DNA of 44,551 nt from an uncultured Fidelibacterota bacterium (GTDB lineage Bacteria; Fidelibacterota; Marinisomatia; Marinisomatales; UBA1611): NCBI GenBank assembly GCA_902602795.1, contig CACKSF010000005.1:1-44551 (forward strand), given 5' to 3'. Position 1 is the first letter of the stretch; each line of letters starts with the position of its first letter. The notes below the pieces were generated by a model. It saw nothing but the letters and a program-made list of their open reading frames with translations, was not told the origin of the DNA and ran no database searches. The position numbers were made by a program, and so were the translations under genes. This document shows positions 30,055-39,401 of this stretch, piece after piece.

Positions 30055-31052
30055 AATGAAATCCCAAGACTAAATCGATTTGGATCGGTCAAATGATCAA
30101 AGTTTGCATATCCGTAATCAACACGTAATTTAAACCTACCTAACGGAATAAATAATCCAGCACCCGTTGTAAAATTCTCTTCGTTTTTATTAAACTTGTA
30201 TCCACCTCTAATAAAAAACAATTTCATAAAAGAATATTCCAATCCAGTTACAATATATTCAGCATTATCAACAGGATGGTTTAGCTGAGCAGATATTGTA
30301 AGAAAATGCTCTTTATTGGCAATAGGATCTGCCGCTGCTCCAACCCTAAACTGTGTTGGAGGAGAAAACTTTTCAAAATCTGTTCTTTGTTCTATCTCAT
30401 TACCAGAATTTTGATCTAGAATCTTTTTCATATAATCACCTTGAGGTGCAATCTGTTTTCCAAAATTGGAAAGGCTTGCACAAAAACGAAGAGACCCGTA
30501 CCCCGTCCAATAAAAAGTTCCCACATCCATTAATAACGTACTCATTTTATATTCTGCTAAATCTTCAGCAACATATTTTAACGTTACGCCAAAGCTAAAC
30601 CGATCTGTCATTTTTGCTCCATAGGTTGCTCCTAAAAACCTGTCTTGATAAGAAAAATAATTTCCTGTACCATTTGGAAAATATTCATTTGTTTCTGCCA
30701 TCGGTTTCATATGCAAGACTCCACCATTTAAACCTATATAATGACGTCCTTTTAAACGATGTGAAAAACTAAAATAATCATAAAAAATATCAGCCGGCCA
30801 TTGTATCTGAGAAACAGAGATCTCAGTCTGGTCTAGCTGAGCAACGATTGCAGGGTTATAATGTATACTTGTTGCATCTTGATTTAGGGCAACAACAGCT
30901 TCTCCCATTCCCGTTGCCCTAGCACTAACTCCAATATTTAGAAATGTAAAAACGGATGTCCCTGCTCGCTGTCCACCAAGAATTGGGAATAGCGTCTGAC
31001 TCCAACTAAATGAAGAAAAAATGAATAAAAAAATATAAAAAATAAGTTTCAT
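30051..31052 (-). CDS. PorV/PorQ-family outer-membrane protein
   Basis: Signal peptide; RAGTSVFTFLNIGVSARATGMGEAVVALNQDATSIHYNPAIVAQL is the typical PorV/PorQ N-terminal pattern. Confidence 0.85.
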   Translation of the reverse strand: MKLIFYIFLFIFSSFSWSQTLFPILGGQRAGTSVFTFLNIGVSARATGMGEAVVALNQDATSIHYNPAIVAQLDQTEISVSQIQWPADIFYDYFSFSHRLKGRHYIGLNGGVLHMKPMAETNEYFPNGTGNYFSYQDRFLGATYGAKMTDRFSFGVTLKYVAEDLAEYKMSTLLMDVGTFYWTGYGSLRFCASLSNFGKQIAPQGDYMKKILDQNSGNEIEQRTDFEKFSPPTQFRVGAAADPIANKEHFLTISAQLNHPVDNAEYIVTGLEYSFMKLFFIRGGYKFNKNEENFTTGAGLFIPLGRFKLRVDYGYANFDHLTDPNRFSLGISL

Positions 31053-33808
31053 TAGAAAATGAACTGTATCCCTATTTCCATAGATCTTGGTCTAGAATAA
31101 CGTGAAGGGTCTTCATTTGGATTAGGGCTATTCAATAATCTATACCCATATATTTCACCTGGGTCATAGCCTCTTCCAGTATAAGGATTGATCCGCCTAG
31201 GAGTTATATCATTAAGTACGTTTTCTAACTCTGCATATGCCTTGAGCTTAAACTGACCAAGATTTACGGTTTTATAAAACTTGATGTCGATATTCTTCTT
31301 TGTAGCATCGCTTAGAAAAGCATATGGACGATCATCCTCCCTTGGGCCATCGTAAAATTGTTTATCTCCTATTGTAATAACAGTATCCTGAATAGACCTC
31401 GTGTATCTTCTTCCAGACTCATACTCCAACCTAGCTGAGAAGCCCCACATACTTGGATGTGAATACGAAATATTCGTAAACATGTGGAGGGGCCTATCCC
31501 AACTCATATAACTTTCACCTAGAGGTTTTTCGGATAATTGGCCTGCTTGCACCAATAAATTATCTAGAGGAGAAGAGCTTTTACCCGTGACGATGCTATA
31601 ATTAAAGTTTAAATCCACATACCAATTTGTAAAAAGCCTGCTCTTCAAAATTGCTTCAATTCCTCTAGACCTAGCATAGTCAGCATTAAAATACATATTA
31701 AAAGACAAATGAGCATATTTCGGGTTCGAAGGTCGAATTGTTTGAGATGTCTCATAATCAAACATATCCTTCCAATATGCTTTAAGCTCCATTACCTGAT
31801 CTTCACTAAAACGATGCTTAACTCCAATCTCATATTGTACAGTTGTTTTCGGGTCTAAATTAGGGTTTCCAAAAACTTGATAAGTAGATTGTGCCTTAGA
31901 ATTTATTTTTGCATACACATATTGAAAAGTAGGTAATTGAGAAAAATGACCATAATAGAAGTATAAAACATCATTATCAGTAACTGGATGTGAAATTCCA
32001 AAACGAGGACTTAACCGCGCTTTCATTTTATAAGGATCACCAAACCATGGGAAGTCAAATGTTCCCTCCCTAAACAATTGACGAGCGCTGTTGGTAATAA
32101 TAATATTACTTGTATCATTCATCGCCTCTTCAACATATCTACCCGGAGCCCAATAATCTGTACGAATACCAAGATTTAAAGTCATCCCTTCAAATACTAT
32201 TCTATCTTGTAAATAAAATGCTCCAAAAAAAGTTTTTGCATTGTAACTATCATAATTAGCTCCAAACCCTGAAGAGCCACTCCAAGGCTCATCAATATCT
32301 AAGACTTGAATATCGGTAATAGTGTGCTCAAACCCAGACTTAAGTTTGTGATTGTTTTTCGTATGAAGAGTCCAGTCAAAATCCATTCTTGTATTCTCGC
32401 TAGACAAATCATACCACTCAGGTGCAAAACCAGTATCATAAAATTCATCTCCGTAAGTAATCTGTACATTTCCATCTAGCTGAGTATCATCAAGACTATA
32501 ATTGATTGGCTCGATATCTAATCTTTCTTGATATTCGCTCCAATGTAAATCTTGGACAGCGCTGTGTTCCATGGTGGAAAATTTCCCAACTGTTAATTCA
32601 TAAAAAGAACGAGTCGAGAGCGTGTGAGTCCAATTTAGATTCATTAACCTGGTGTCTCTTGTAATAGTGTTATAGTTATCCAGTATGTTTTGATAACGAT
32701 AAGGGAAATACGTTGATGAGAATGCCCTGGGCATGAAAAATCCTTGATTAATATTTGTAGAAGCATCATAAGAAATAGATAATTTCTTTTTTGGACTGAG
32801 TAGCCACGTTAATTTATATAATAGGTGCCAGTCATTATTTTCTCTAGCAGCTAATTTATTCATAATATTATCTGATGTAGATTCAGATAGAAAAGGAACA
32901 CTCCAATATCGATGAGGATATAAGGCAGATGCAACAGGAAGATTACCATCATAAACTTTACCGTATCCATTGAGAAAAAAAGAGAAACTGCCCGGTAAGT
33001 CCTTACCCAAAAATTTTGGAATTTTTTCAAAAAACATATCCGGTCCTCCCAGATTGAACTCTATTCGATCAGAATTAAAATTATCTTTTAATAACCTGTC
33101 ACTTGAGTATTTCAAAGCACCTTCATAACGATCTCTTCCCTCCTTTAATTTTATATTAATTATTCCTGACATTGCTTGTCCATATTCTGCACTATACCCA
33201 CCAGTAACAATCTCTAATTCTTCAATTGCATCCGCATTGACAAAAAGATTGCCTGAATAACCAGAAAGAGGATCTTTTACAGAAAAGCCATCTACAACAA
33301 ACATACTTTCGTCAATTCGCCCTCCCCTTATGTGTATTTCATTATCTTGCGTAGTCACACCTATCTGCTCAGAAAGAATATCCTCTACACTAGACACAAC
33401 TTTTGTTTCAATTTCTTCTTTTCTAACCCTAGAGACAGAAGCAGTTTCATCTATATCAAAAAGTGGTTTTTTCCCCATCACTACAACATCTTCACCAAAA
33501 CTTAAAACTGTTTCTTCTATTGAAAAATCGAGCGTAACCACCTCATCGTTTTTCACCACTACACCAGTTTTGAGGATCACTTTATAGCCTATCATAGATA
33601 TTTCAATATCGTAACTCCCCGGAGAAATATTATTAATACGATATCTCCCTTTTATATCTGAAGACGCTCCATAGTATGTGCCCTTAATCATGATATTAAC
33701 TCCAGGCATTTTTCCACCTGATTTCAAATCAGTAATTGTACCAGAAATAACACCAGTGTTTTGCGAATAAAGAATAACTGGCAATAAAATATTTGCTAAA
33801 TATTTCAT
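31052..33808 (-). CDS. TonB-dependent receptor with N-terminal carboxypeptidase-regulatory-like domain
   Basis: GVISGTITDLKSGGKMPGVNIMIKGTYYGASSDIKGRYRINNISPGSYDIEISMIGY, plug domain DILSEQIGVTTQDNEIHIRGGRIDESMFVVDGFSVKDPL, barrel-like remainder. Confidence 0.93.
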   Translation of the reverse strand: MKYLANILLPVILYSQNTGVISGTITDLKSGGKMPGVNIMIKGTYYGASSDIKGRYRINNISPGSYDIEISMIGYKVILKTGVVVKNDEVVTLDFSIEETVLSFGEDVVVMGKKPLFDIDETASVSRVRKEEIETKVVSSVEDILSEQIGVTTQDNEIHIRGGRIDESMFVVDGFSVKDPLSGYSGNLFVNADAIEELEIVTGGYSAEYGQAMSGIINIKLKEGRDRYEGALKYSSDRLLKDNFNSDRIEFNLGGPDMFFEKIPKFLGKDLPGSFSFFLNGYGKVYDGNLPVASALYPHRYWSVPFLSESTSDNIMNKLAARENNDWHLLYKLTWLLSPKKKLSISYDASTNINQGFFMPRAFSSTYFPYRYQNILDNYNTITRDTRLMNLNWTHTLSTRSFYELTVGKFSTMEHSAVQDLHWSEYQERLDIEPINYSLDDTQLDGNVQITYGDEFYDTGFAPEWYDLSSENTRMDFDWTLHTKNNHKLKSGFEHTITDIQVLDIDEPWSGSSGFGANYDSYNAKTFFGAFYLQDRIVFEGMTLNLGIRTDYWAPGRYVEEAMNDTSNIIITNSARQLFREGTFDFPWFGDPYKMKARLSPRFGISHPVTDNDVLYFYYGHFSQLPTFQYVYAKINSKAQSTYQVFGNPNLDPKTTVQYEIGVKHRFSEDQVMELKAYWKDMFDYETSQTIRPSNPKYAHLSFNMYFNADYARSRGIEAILKSRLFTNWYVDLNFNYSIVTGKSSSPLDNLLVQAGQLSEKPLGESYMSWDRPLHMFTNISYSHPSMWGFSARLEYESGRRYTRSIQDTVITIGDKQFYDGPREDDRPYAFLSDATKKNIDIKFYKTVNLGQFKLKAYAELENVLNDITPRRINPYTGRGYDPGEIYGYRLLNSPNPNEDPSRYSRPRSMEIGIQFIF

Positions 33809-35325
33809 AGGCTAAATTCGTTTTCTAAAAGGTATTCAAATAATTTAATAGCAGAACCGTTACCCTGCAGTTTTGGCCTGTATCCGTCGTGCAAAGGCAA
33901 AGTCATTATTACAACCTTTCCAGATAATTCAATTGGTGAGACTCTATACTGACCTATACTGCAGATAGTAGGAGTTCCTAACCAAGGTTGGTTTCCCTCA
34001 GGAACTGGCATTTGATAAATAGTCTGTACATTTTCAAACTCCGATACATTTGGCCAAAATCCTTTTACTTTAACGGATATAAGATGAGAAATCGAAAGAT
34101 TTAGATTCGAATCCACAGGACTTTCAATTACAGTGCCTGGGAATAAACGTCCATTGGGATTTAGAGTGGCAAGTGAATCCAAAGGAAACCATGTAAATGT
34201 TGTATCTTCAAAATCAATCGGATTTATAAATAAATTCCCTCCACTCATAATGAAATTCACTAGACTAGCTTCGGCTCTGTTATATGTATCATTGGCGGAT
34301 GCTGTATTGTTATACGCTGTATACCAAATTACATGATCAAAATAGTTTAAATTGGCAGATACATCTGATGATGAAAAAGGCAACTCGTCTCCTATCTCCC
34401 AGTAAGAATACTCACCCCCTCCTACCAAAGTATCCATCATTCCGATATACCATGATAGGGCGTTATTAGCATTATCCAATGGATAGTCATCAACAACAAG
34501 CACATCACCTCTTACGGGTTTTACAAACCATGCTTGCGCAGTACCCTCTTCAACAGAATCAGGAAAATGAATAATTTCACTTTCAGATCCAGCTATATCT
34601 CTACATTTAACAAAAAATTTTCTCTCTCCTGGTTCCAAACTATTAAGAGTAATACTCGTTACATCTCCATCCAATCGAAACCAGCATGAGCTACATGTAT
34701 CATCAATAGAATAATACACATCTGTAATGGTCTCATTCCCATCTTGATCATAAAGATCCCATACAAAAGTCCTGGTTGGGAAAGTAAAAGAGGTATCTCC
34801 TCCAATATCAGCAATGAGGGGGTTCGATCGATAGCGAAAAGAAATTTCAGGAGATGAGTTCTTTACAGGCAATGTAAGCTTTGATGGAGTCGGGTCTTCA
34901 TTCCCAAAATTATCAATCGCTTTTACCTCAAAAGAAAAAACATCCAGGTCAGATCGAATAGGGACATAAAAAACTCCACTTTCTAATTCAGTATAACTCC
35001 AACCAGTATCACTACTCCATTTATAATAATATCCTTCAATATTTCCATCTGAATCTTCTCCCCACCAATGTAATTCTTGCCTGCTTGTGGTTATTGTGGT
35101 AAGTGCAGCCTCAAGAGTATCCCATAACAAATTACTGCTTGGTTCTTCATCAATAGCATAATGGATTGCTCCAGAGGAATCGATAGTAGCATAGATTGTA
35201 TCTAGTGCAATCAAAGATAAATATGTCTCCGGAGCATTTACTCCAATCAACATAGATTGATCCTCATAATCCCATCGACTACAAGAAAAAATAAAAAGTA
35301 ATAATACTAGTTTATTTATATTCAG
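33805..35325 (-). CDS. Large lipoprotein of unknown function (non-ATG start)
   Basis: ORF track starts at ATG 35253, but the in-frame upstream codons read NINKLVLLLFIFSCSRWDYEDQS, a lipoprotein signal peptide. The only start-like codons are CTG (35325) or ATA (35319). Confidence 0.7.
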   Translation of the reverse strand: MNINKLVLLLFIFSCSRWDYEDQSMLIGVNAPETYLSLIALDTIYATIDSSGAIHYAIDEEPSSNLLWDTLEAALTTITTSRQELHWWGEDSDGNIEGYYYKWSSDTGWSYTELESGVFYVPIRSDLDVFSFEVKAIDNFGNEDPTPSKLTLPVKNSSPEISFRYRSNPLIADIGGDTSFTFPTRTFVWDLYDQDGNETITDVYYSIDDTCSSCWFRLDGDVTSITLNSLEPGERKFFVKCRDIAGSESEIIHFPDSVEEGTAQAWFVKPVRGDVLVVDDYPLDNANNALSWYIGMMDTLVGGGEYSYWEIGDELPFSSSDVSANLNYFDHVIWYTAYNNTASANDTYNRAEASLVNFIMSGGNLFINPIDFEDTTFTWFPLDSLATLNPNGRLFPGTVIESPVDSNLNLSISHLISVKVKGFWPNVSEFENVQTIYQMPVPEGNQPWLGTPTICSIGQYRVSPIELSGKVVIMTLPLHDGYRPKLQGNGSAIKLFEYLLENEFSL

Positions 35326-35343
35326 GACTTATGCTAAAGTATT

Positions 35344-35367
35344 AGGGGCAAGTTTAAACCTGCCCCT
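35344..35367 (-). terminator. Palindromic stem-loop after the 1338-aa gene
   Basis: AGGGGCAAGTTTAAACCTGCCCCT is a near-perfect inverted repeat 4 nt downstream of the stop at 35372; the downstream U-tract on the minus strand is weak (AATACTTTAG). Confidence 0.6.
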
Positions 35368-35371
35368 TTTA

Positions 35372-38300
35372 TTATTTTACAAGTAACATTTTTTTATCTG
35401 CAATAAAACTACCAGCTTTTATCCGGTATATATAAACACCAGATGGAACTTTTTGCCCTTTAGAGTCAAGACCATTCCAATTTACAATGTGATAACCCGC
35501 AGAAAATGAATCTCCATTGATAAGCGTCTGAACTTGACGACCCATCATATCATATATGATTAACTTAACAGCTTCTTCACCTCCAATTGAAAACCTGATC
35601 TGAGTCTCGGGGTTAAATGGATTTGGAAAATTCTCATGAAGAGCATATTCATAAGGGTTTGTATTTACATCATCATCAAATCCCAAAGTAGTTCCAAGAT
35701 CATCTGCATCTCGGATTTGAATCTTATAGGTACCAAAACTATAATTAAAGACACCCATAACTTGATCTAAAACATCACCTTCAGATAACAAGCTCATCAT
35801 ATTATCCGCTGCCATATTGGCCATATCATCATCAATTAACGCCTCAAAACCTGTTTCATCTGTAATGGCCCAATCAAAATCATTCACTGCAGAAATTGTA
35901 ATATTATTCAATTGCACTAAAACGCCTTCATAAGACTCCACCTCATCAGCAATTTGATGTACATCTTCACAGCTTACAACAGCAGGAATAGGCTCTCCTA
36001 CTGCAGATCCTACTTCAACAGATGCATTTATCAACCTGGTATTTCCACCAAATTTAAAAGTCCAATCAGGATCATTATCTGTAATCAGTCCCGTTACAGT
36101 TACTTCATCTCCTCTAGTCATAATAACTGGCTCAGTAGCATCAACAGGTAAATCAAAAACGATTCCATCCCACTGGCCATCACCGTCCTGTAGAGCATAA
36201 GAGCTGTAACTGCTAGCATATTGAGCAGTATCAGCAGTGACAACACCAGTTAGAGTTACCGTACAACCTTCATAAAGAGAGTTTCCAGAAGGCCAGGGAG
36301 TTTCTTGAACTATTTCAACAGTCAAATCATCTGTAACATGAAATCCAAGTTGATCATGATCCGTATCGTAAGGATAAATACTAGTCTTTGGCTCTGCCTG
36401 ATCTGCTCCATCATCTCTAGCCGTAATATAGTAGTATACCGTGCTTCCACCAGATATAGGCACTACTCCAGTAAACGTTGAATCTCCATCTGATGTCATA
36501 GAAGCAGATAAATAATCACCTCCATCCACTGAATAATGAATTAAGGCCTCTTGAATAGTAGAGTTATCTATAATCACACAAGAGACTTCCACTTCACTAT
36601 CACCTAGAGTTGGAGCACAAGGTATTCTTGAAAGCATTGAAATAGAAGGTGGACCTGCTCCAAATTCTAAATCATCTTTATAAAGAGGACATAACTTATA
36701 AGCTGTAGAGTCTTCATAACTTCCATAATGATGATACAACCATCCTTCCATAGATTGTAAAAGAGATCCAACCGGCGGAGGACCAACCAGTTCAAAATAG
36801 GCAGCAACACTGTCTGAATCATCATCTACTAAAACAGATCCAGAACCATCATCAGCAGCAAATACCTCATATTGGAAATCATTTCCAACAACCATTGCAT
36901 CTTCTACACGTACCATTACATTGCCCCATTGCTCTGCTTCTGTGGGCCAACGTAAATGACCTGTACTTACTGTATCTACAACCGGCATTGGTTGTTCAAA
37001 ATCAATAATATTTATTGGCTCTGTAATAAATAATTCCGTCATATTTGCTGGACCTGTAGTGTATTCATACACATAACCCGTTGCTTGTATCAGATCGCCT
37101 TCATATAAAGTTGGAAATGCTGAGCTATCAGGATCATAGGAAAGTATTGCACTCCAAGGACCGCCATTAACATCTGCAAATATAAACTTCACTCCTGAAC
37201 CAGCATAGCTCAAGCCTGTAGGCATGGTAACAATCCCTTCTAAAGTCACAGTCTCATTCAACATATAAGAGGTATCCGAAGCTGCATCTTCGCCCGCCTT
37301 CATGAGATCACTATATAGGACCTGCTGAACACGTTGAATCCTTGTGTTACCCTGCTCTACCACATCTCTTGCAAGCCTAGGCTGCAACTTATAATTACTA
37401 AAATTATAATCAACCACACCTTCGATATAAGCAAGCTCATGGCCTTCTACAGGAAAATAATAATAGTCCCACTTATCATCACTCCGTGCTGCACCATTTG
37501 GATTACTAAATTCCCATTCACCATAGCCAAGGTCAGGATTAGAAACCGTTACATTTTCAAATGCAACTAAACATCCTTCATAAGCTTCGCCCATATCAGA
37601 CACAGCAATAAGCAAAGGATTTATCATTTCATCTGCTTCTCCATGAACAACTCCAGATGATACACTAGCTAACTCAGTAAGGTTATAGTACTCTTCAATA
37701 GTTCCAGTGAGAGTTACCTCATCTCCTTCAGCAGGGCCAGGATGGGCATTCCCACTAACGTCTACCCAACCAAAGTTGTGCCACCCATCATACTCGAAAC
37801 ATACGATTCCATTCCAAGGCCCTTCTGCATCCTGGACAAACATATAACGGTACTGATCAGAACCCCAAAATTCTGCTGTAACTACACCATGTATTGTAAC
37901 TTCTTGACCATTGAAAGGACTTGCATCATCTGCATCCGGATCTGAAACAAATTGAATATCATATATAGAAGTGACTGCCACTTCGTCGGAAACTGTAAAA
38001 CTTATATCATCGCCTGCAAACGGATCTAAATCTGCATGATTATTATCTACTAACCAGATAGAAAACGTGTGGTCTCCTTCTGTAAGACCAGTCAAAGATA
38101 TTGGGTCTGTTGAATAATGCATTACAGGATCATTACCATCTAAAGCGTAGTGAATATGTCCATCGGCGCTTTCTCCTGTGGCACCAACTACAAAATCAGC
38201 AACTAAAAACTCAATGGTCACATTACCTGAAAAAAGCGTTGAACCATCCTCCGGAGAAACTATATTGATAGAAGGATCAGCTGCAGACATTTCATGTGGA

Positions 38301-39388
38301 TGAGAACCTATATAATCCCATGTGTTTTGAGCAAACACAAGCCACTCTGAGTTATTTTCAGTTGTACCAGCAGAACTAGCCCAGTCTCCACCATTCCCCT
38401 GAACTACACTTAAATTTCTTACTAATGTATGATTTTGAGTACCGTTTTCAATCCCTGCGACGTCCCATCCGTTCCCAGGGTCATCATCGCCACCTTCTCC
38501 AGATACTCCATCTCCATCTGTGTCAAGAGTCCCTATAATATCAATGATTGTTGTTTCATCTCCATTTACTGTCGCTAGCGCTCTAACGTCATCTCCATTG
38601 AATGCGGTAATATACCATGGATCTGCGTAAGCATGTACTTCATCGGCTAATGCAATAATAGCAGGATCGGCATCAGAGCTAGCAACAACATATACGTCCC
38701 CCACCGCAATCGTAGCACCTGACTGGAAGGTAAAAGTCTCGCTCCAAGGATTCCCGTTATAGTTACCCAAAATAACCACATCATCTAAGGACACAACATC
38801 CCCTGTGCTATTATAAATTTCTAAATATTTATTACTTGAACTTCCTTCACCATACTCGCTAAAAAACAAACCTGTAAAATCCACAGGATTTTGAGCCATA
38901 ATTGAAGACGATACTGTATGAACATCATCCCCTCCATTTCCATTGTTTCCTCCGGTTGCTAATCCAGAAGCGCTGAATGTTACTTCACCAACATCACTTG
39001 AAGGAGCAATCCAATCAAAAACCCATGTCCCAGATGTAGTTCTTGCACTATGCTGAACATAGTTGCCTGTCATTTCTGCATTAGAAGAACTGGAATTGAG
39101 AGAAATTTCACCAGCAACATTATCTCCAGCTTGAGCGATTGCTTGAAATCCATATCCTCTCTCATGGTCTCCTGATACCTCTACTCCGATAGAGTACGTT
39201 TCTCCAGGAATATATGATTCTGGTAAATTGGTAAACGTAACAGAGCCGCTACCGCTGTTAACAGACCCAGAATGACATTGAGTACAGTTGTTCATATTAG
39301 GTGCGTTATGGGCATAGCCCTGTCCGGGTCCACCAGAGTTGGCAAATAAACCTGAAATAATTAATAATGATAATAACTTTTTTTTCAT
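35372..39388 (-). CDS. Large secreted multidomain protein: choice-of-anchor-V-like/CxxCH N terminus, lamin-tail-like domain, several OB-like domains, type IX-like C-terminal sorting domain
   Basis: Signal peptide; NNCTQCHSGSVNSGSGSVTFTNLPESYIPGETYSIGVEVSG; FTGLFFSEYGEGSSSNKYLEIYNSTGDVVSLDDVVILG; OB-like segments GQEVTIHGVVTAE, NETVTLEGIVTMP, GCTVTLTGVVTAD; C-terminal FPNPFNPETQIRFSIGGEEAVKLIIYDMMGRQVQTL...GVYIYRIKAG. Confidence 0.85.
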   Translation of the reverse strand: MKKKLLSLLIISGLFANSGGPGQGYAHNAPNMNNCTQCHSGSVNSGSGSVTFTNLPESYIPGETYSIGVEVSGDHERGYGFQAIAQAGDNVAGEISLNSSSSNAEMTGNYVQHSARTTSGTWVFDWIAPSSDVGEVTFSASGLATGGNNGNGGDDVHTVSSSIMAQNPVDFTGLFFSEYGEGSSSNKYLEIYNSTGDVVSLDDVVILGNYNGNPWSETFTFQSGATIAVGDVYVVASSDADPAIIALADEVHAYADPWYITAFNGDDVRALATVNGDETTIIDIIGTLDTDGDGVSGEGGDDDPGNGWDVAGIENGTQNHTLVRNLSVVQGNGGDWASSAGTTENNSEWLVFAQNTWDYIGSHPHEMSAADPSINIVSPEDGSTLFSGNVTIEFLVADFVVGATGESADGHIHYALDGNDPVMHYSTDPISLTGLTEGDHTFSIWLVDNNHADLDPFAGDDISFTVSDEVAVTSIYDIQFVSDPDADDASPFNGQEVTIHGVVTAEFWGSDQYRYMFVQDAEGPWNGIVCFEYDGWHNFGWVDVSGNAHPGPAEGDEVTLTGTIEEYYNLTELASVSSGVVHGEADEMINPLLIAVSDMGEAYEGCLVAFENVTVSNPDLGYGEWEFSNPNGAARSDDKWDYYYFPVEGHELAYIEGVVDYNFSNYKLQPRLARDVVEQGNTRIQRVQQVLYSDLMKAGEDAASDTSYMLNETVTLEGIVTMPTGLSYAGSGVKFIFADVNGGPWSAILSYDPDSSAFPTLYEGDLIQATGYVYEYTTGPANMTELFITEPINIIDFEQPMPVVDTVSTGHLRWPTEAEQWGNVMVRVEDAMVVGNDFQYEVFAADDGSGSVLVDDDSDSVAAYFELVGPPPVGSLLQSMEGWLYHHYGSYEDSTAYKLCPLYKDDLEFGAGPPSISMLSRIPCAPTLGDSEVEVSCVIIDNSTIQEALIHYSVDGGDYLSASMTSDGDSTFTGVVPISGGSTVYYYITARDDGADQAEPKTSIYPYDTDHDQLGFHVTDDLTVEIVQETPWPSGNSLYEGCTVTLTGVVTADTAQYASSYSSYALQDGDGQWDGIVFDLPVDATEPVIMTRGDEVTVTGLITDNDPDWTFKFGGNTRLINASVEVGSAVGEPIPAVVSCEDVHQIADEVESYEGVLVQLNNITISAVNDFDWAITDETGFEALIDDDMANMAADNMMSLLSEGDVLDQVMGVFNYSFGTYKIQIRDADDLGTTLGFDDDVNTNPYEYALHENFPNPFNPETQIRFSIGGEEAVKLIIYDMMGRQVQTLINGDSFSAGYHIVNWNGLDSKGQKVPSGVYIYRIKAGSFIADKKMLLVK

Positions 39389-39401
39389 TATTGACTCCCT
39401 G

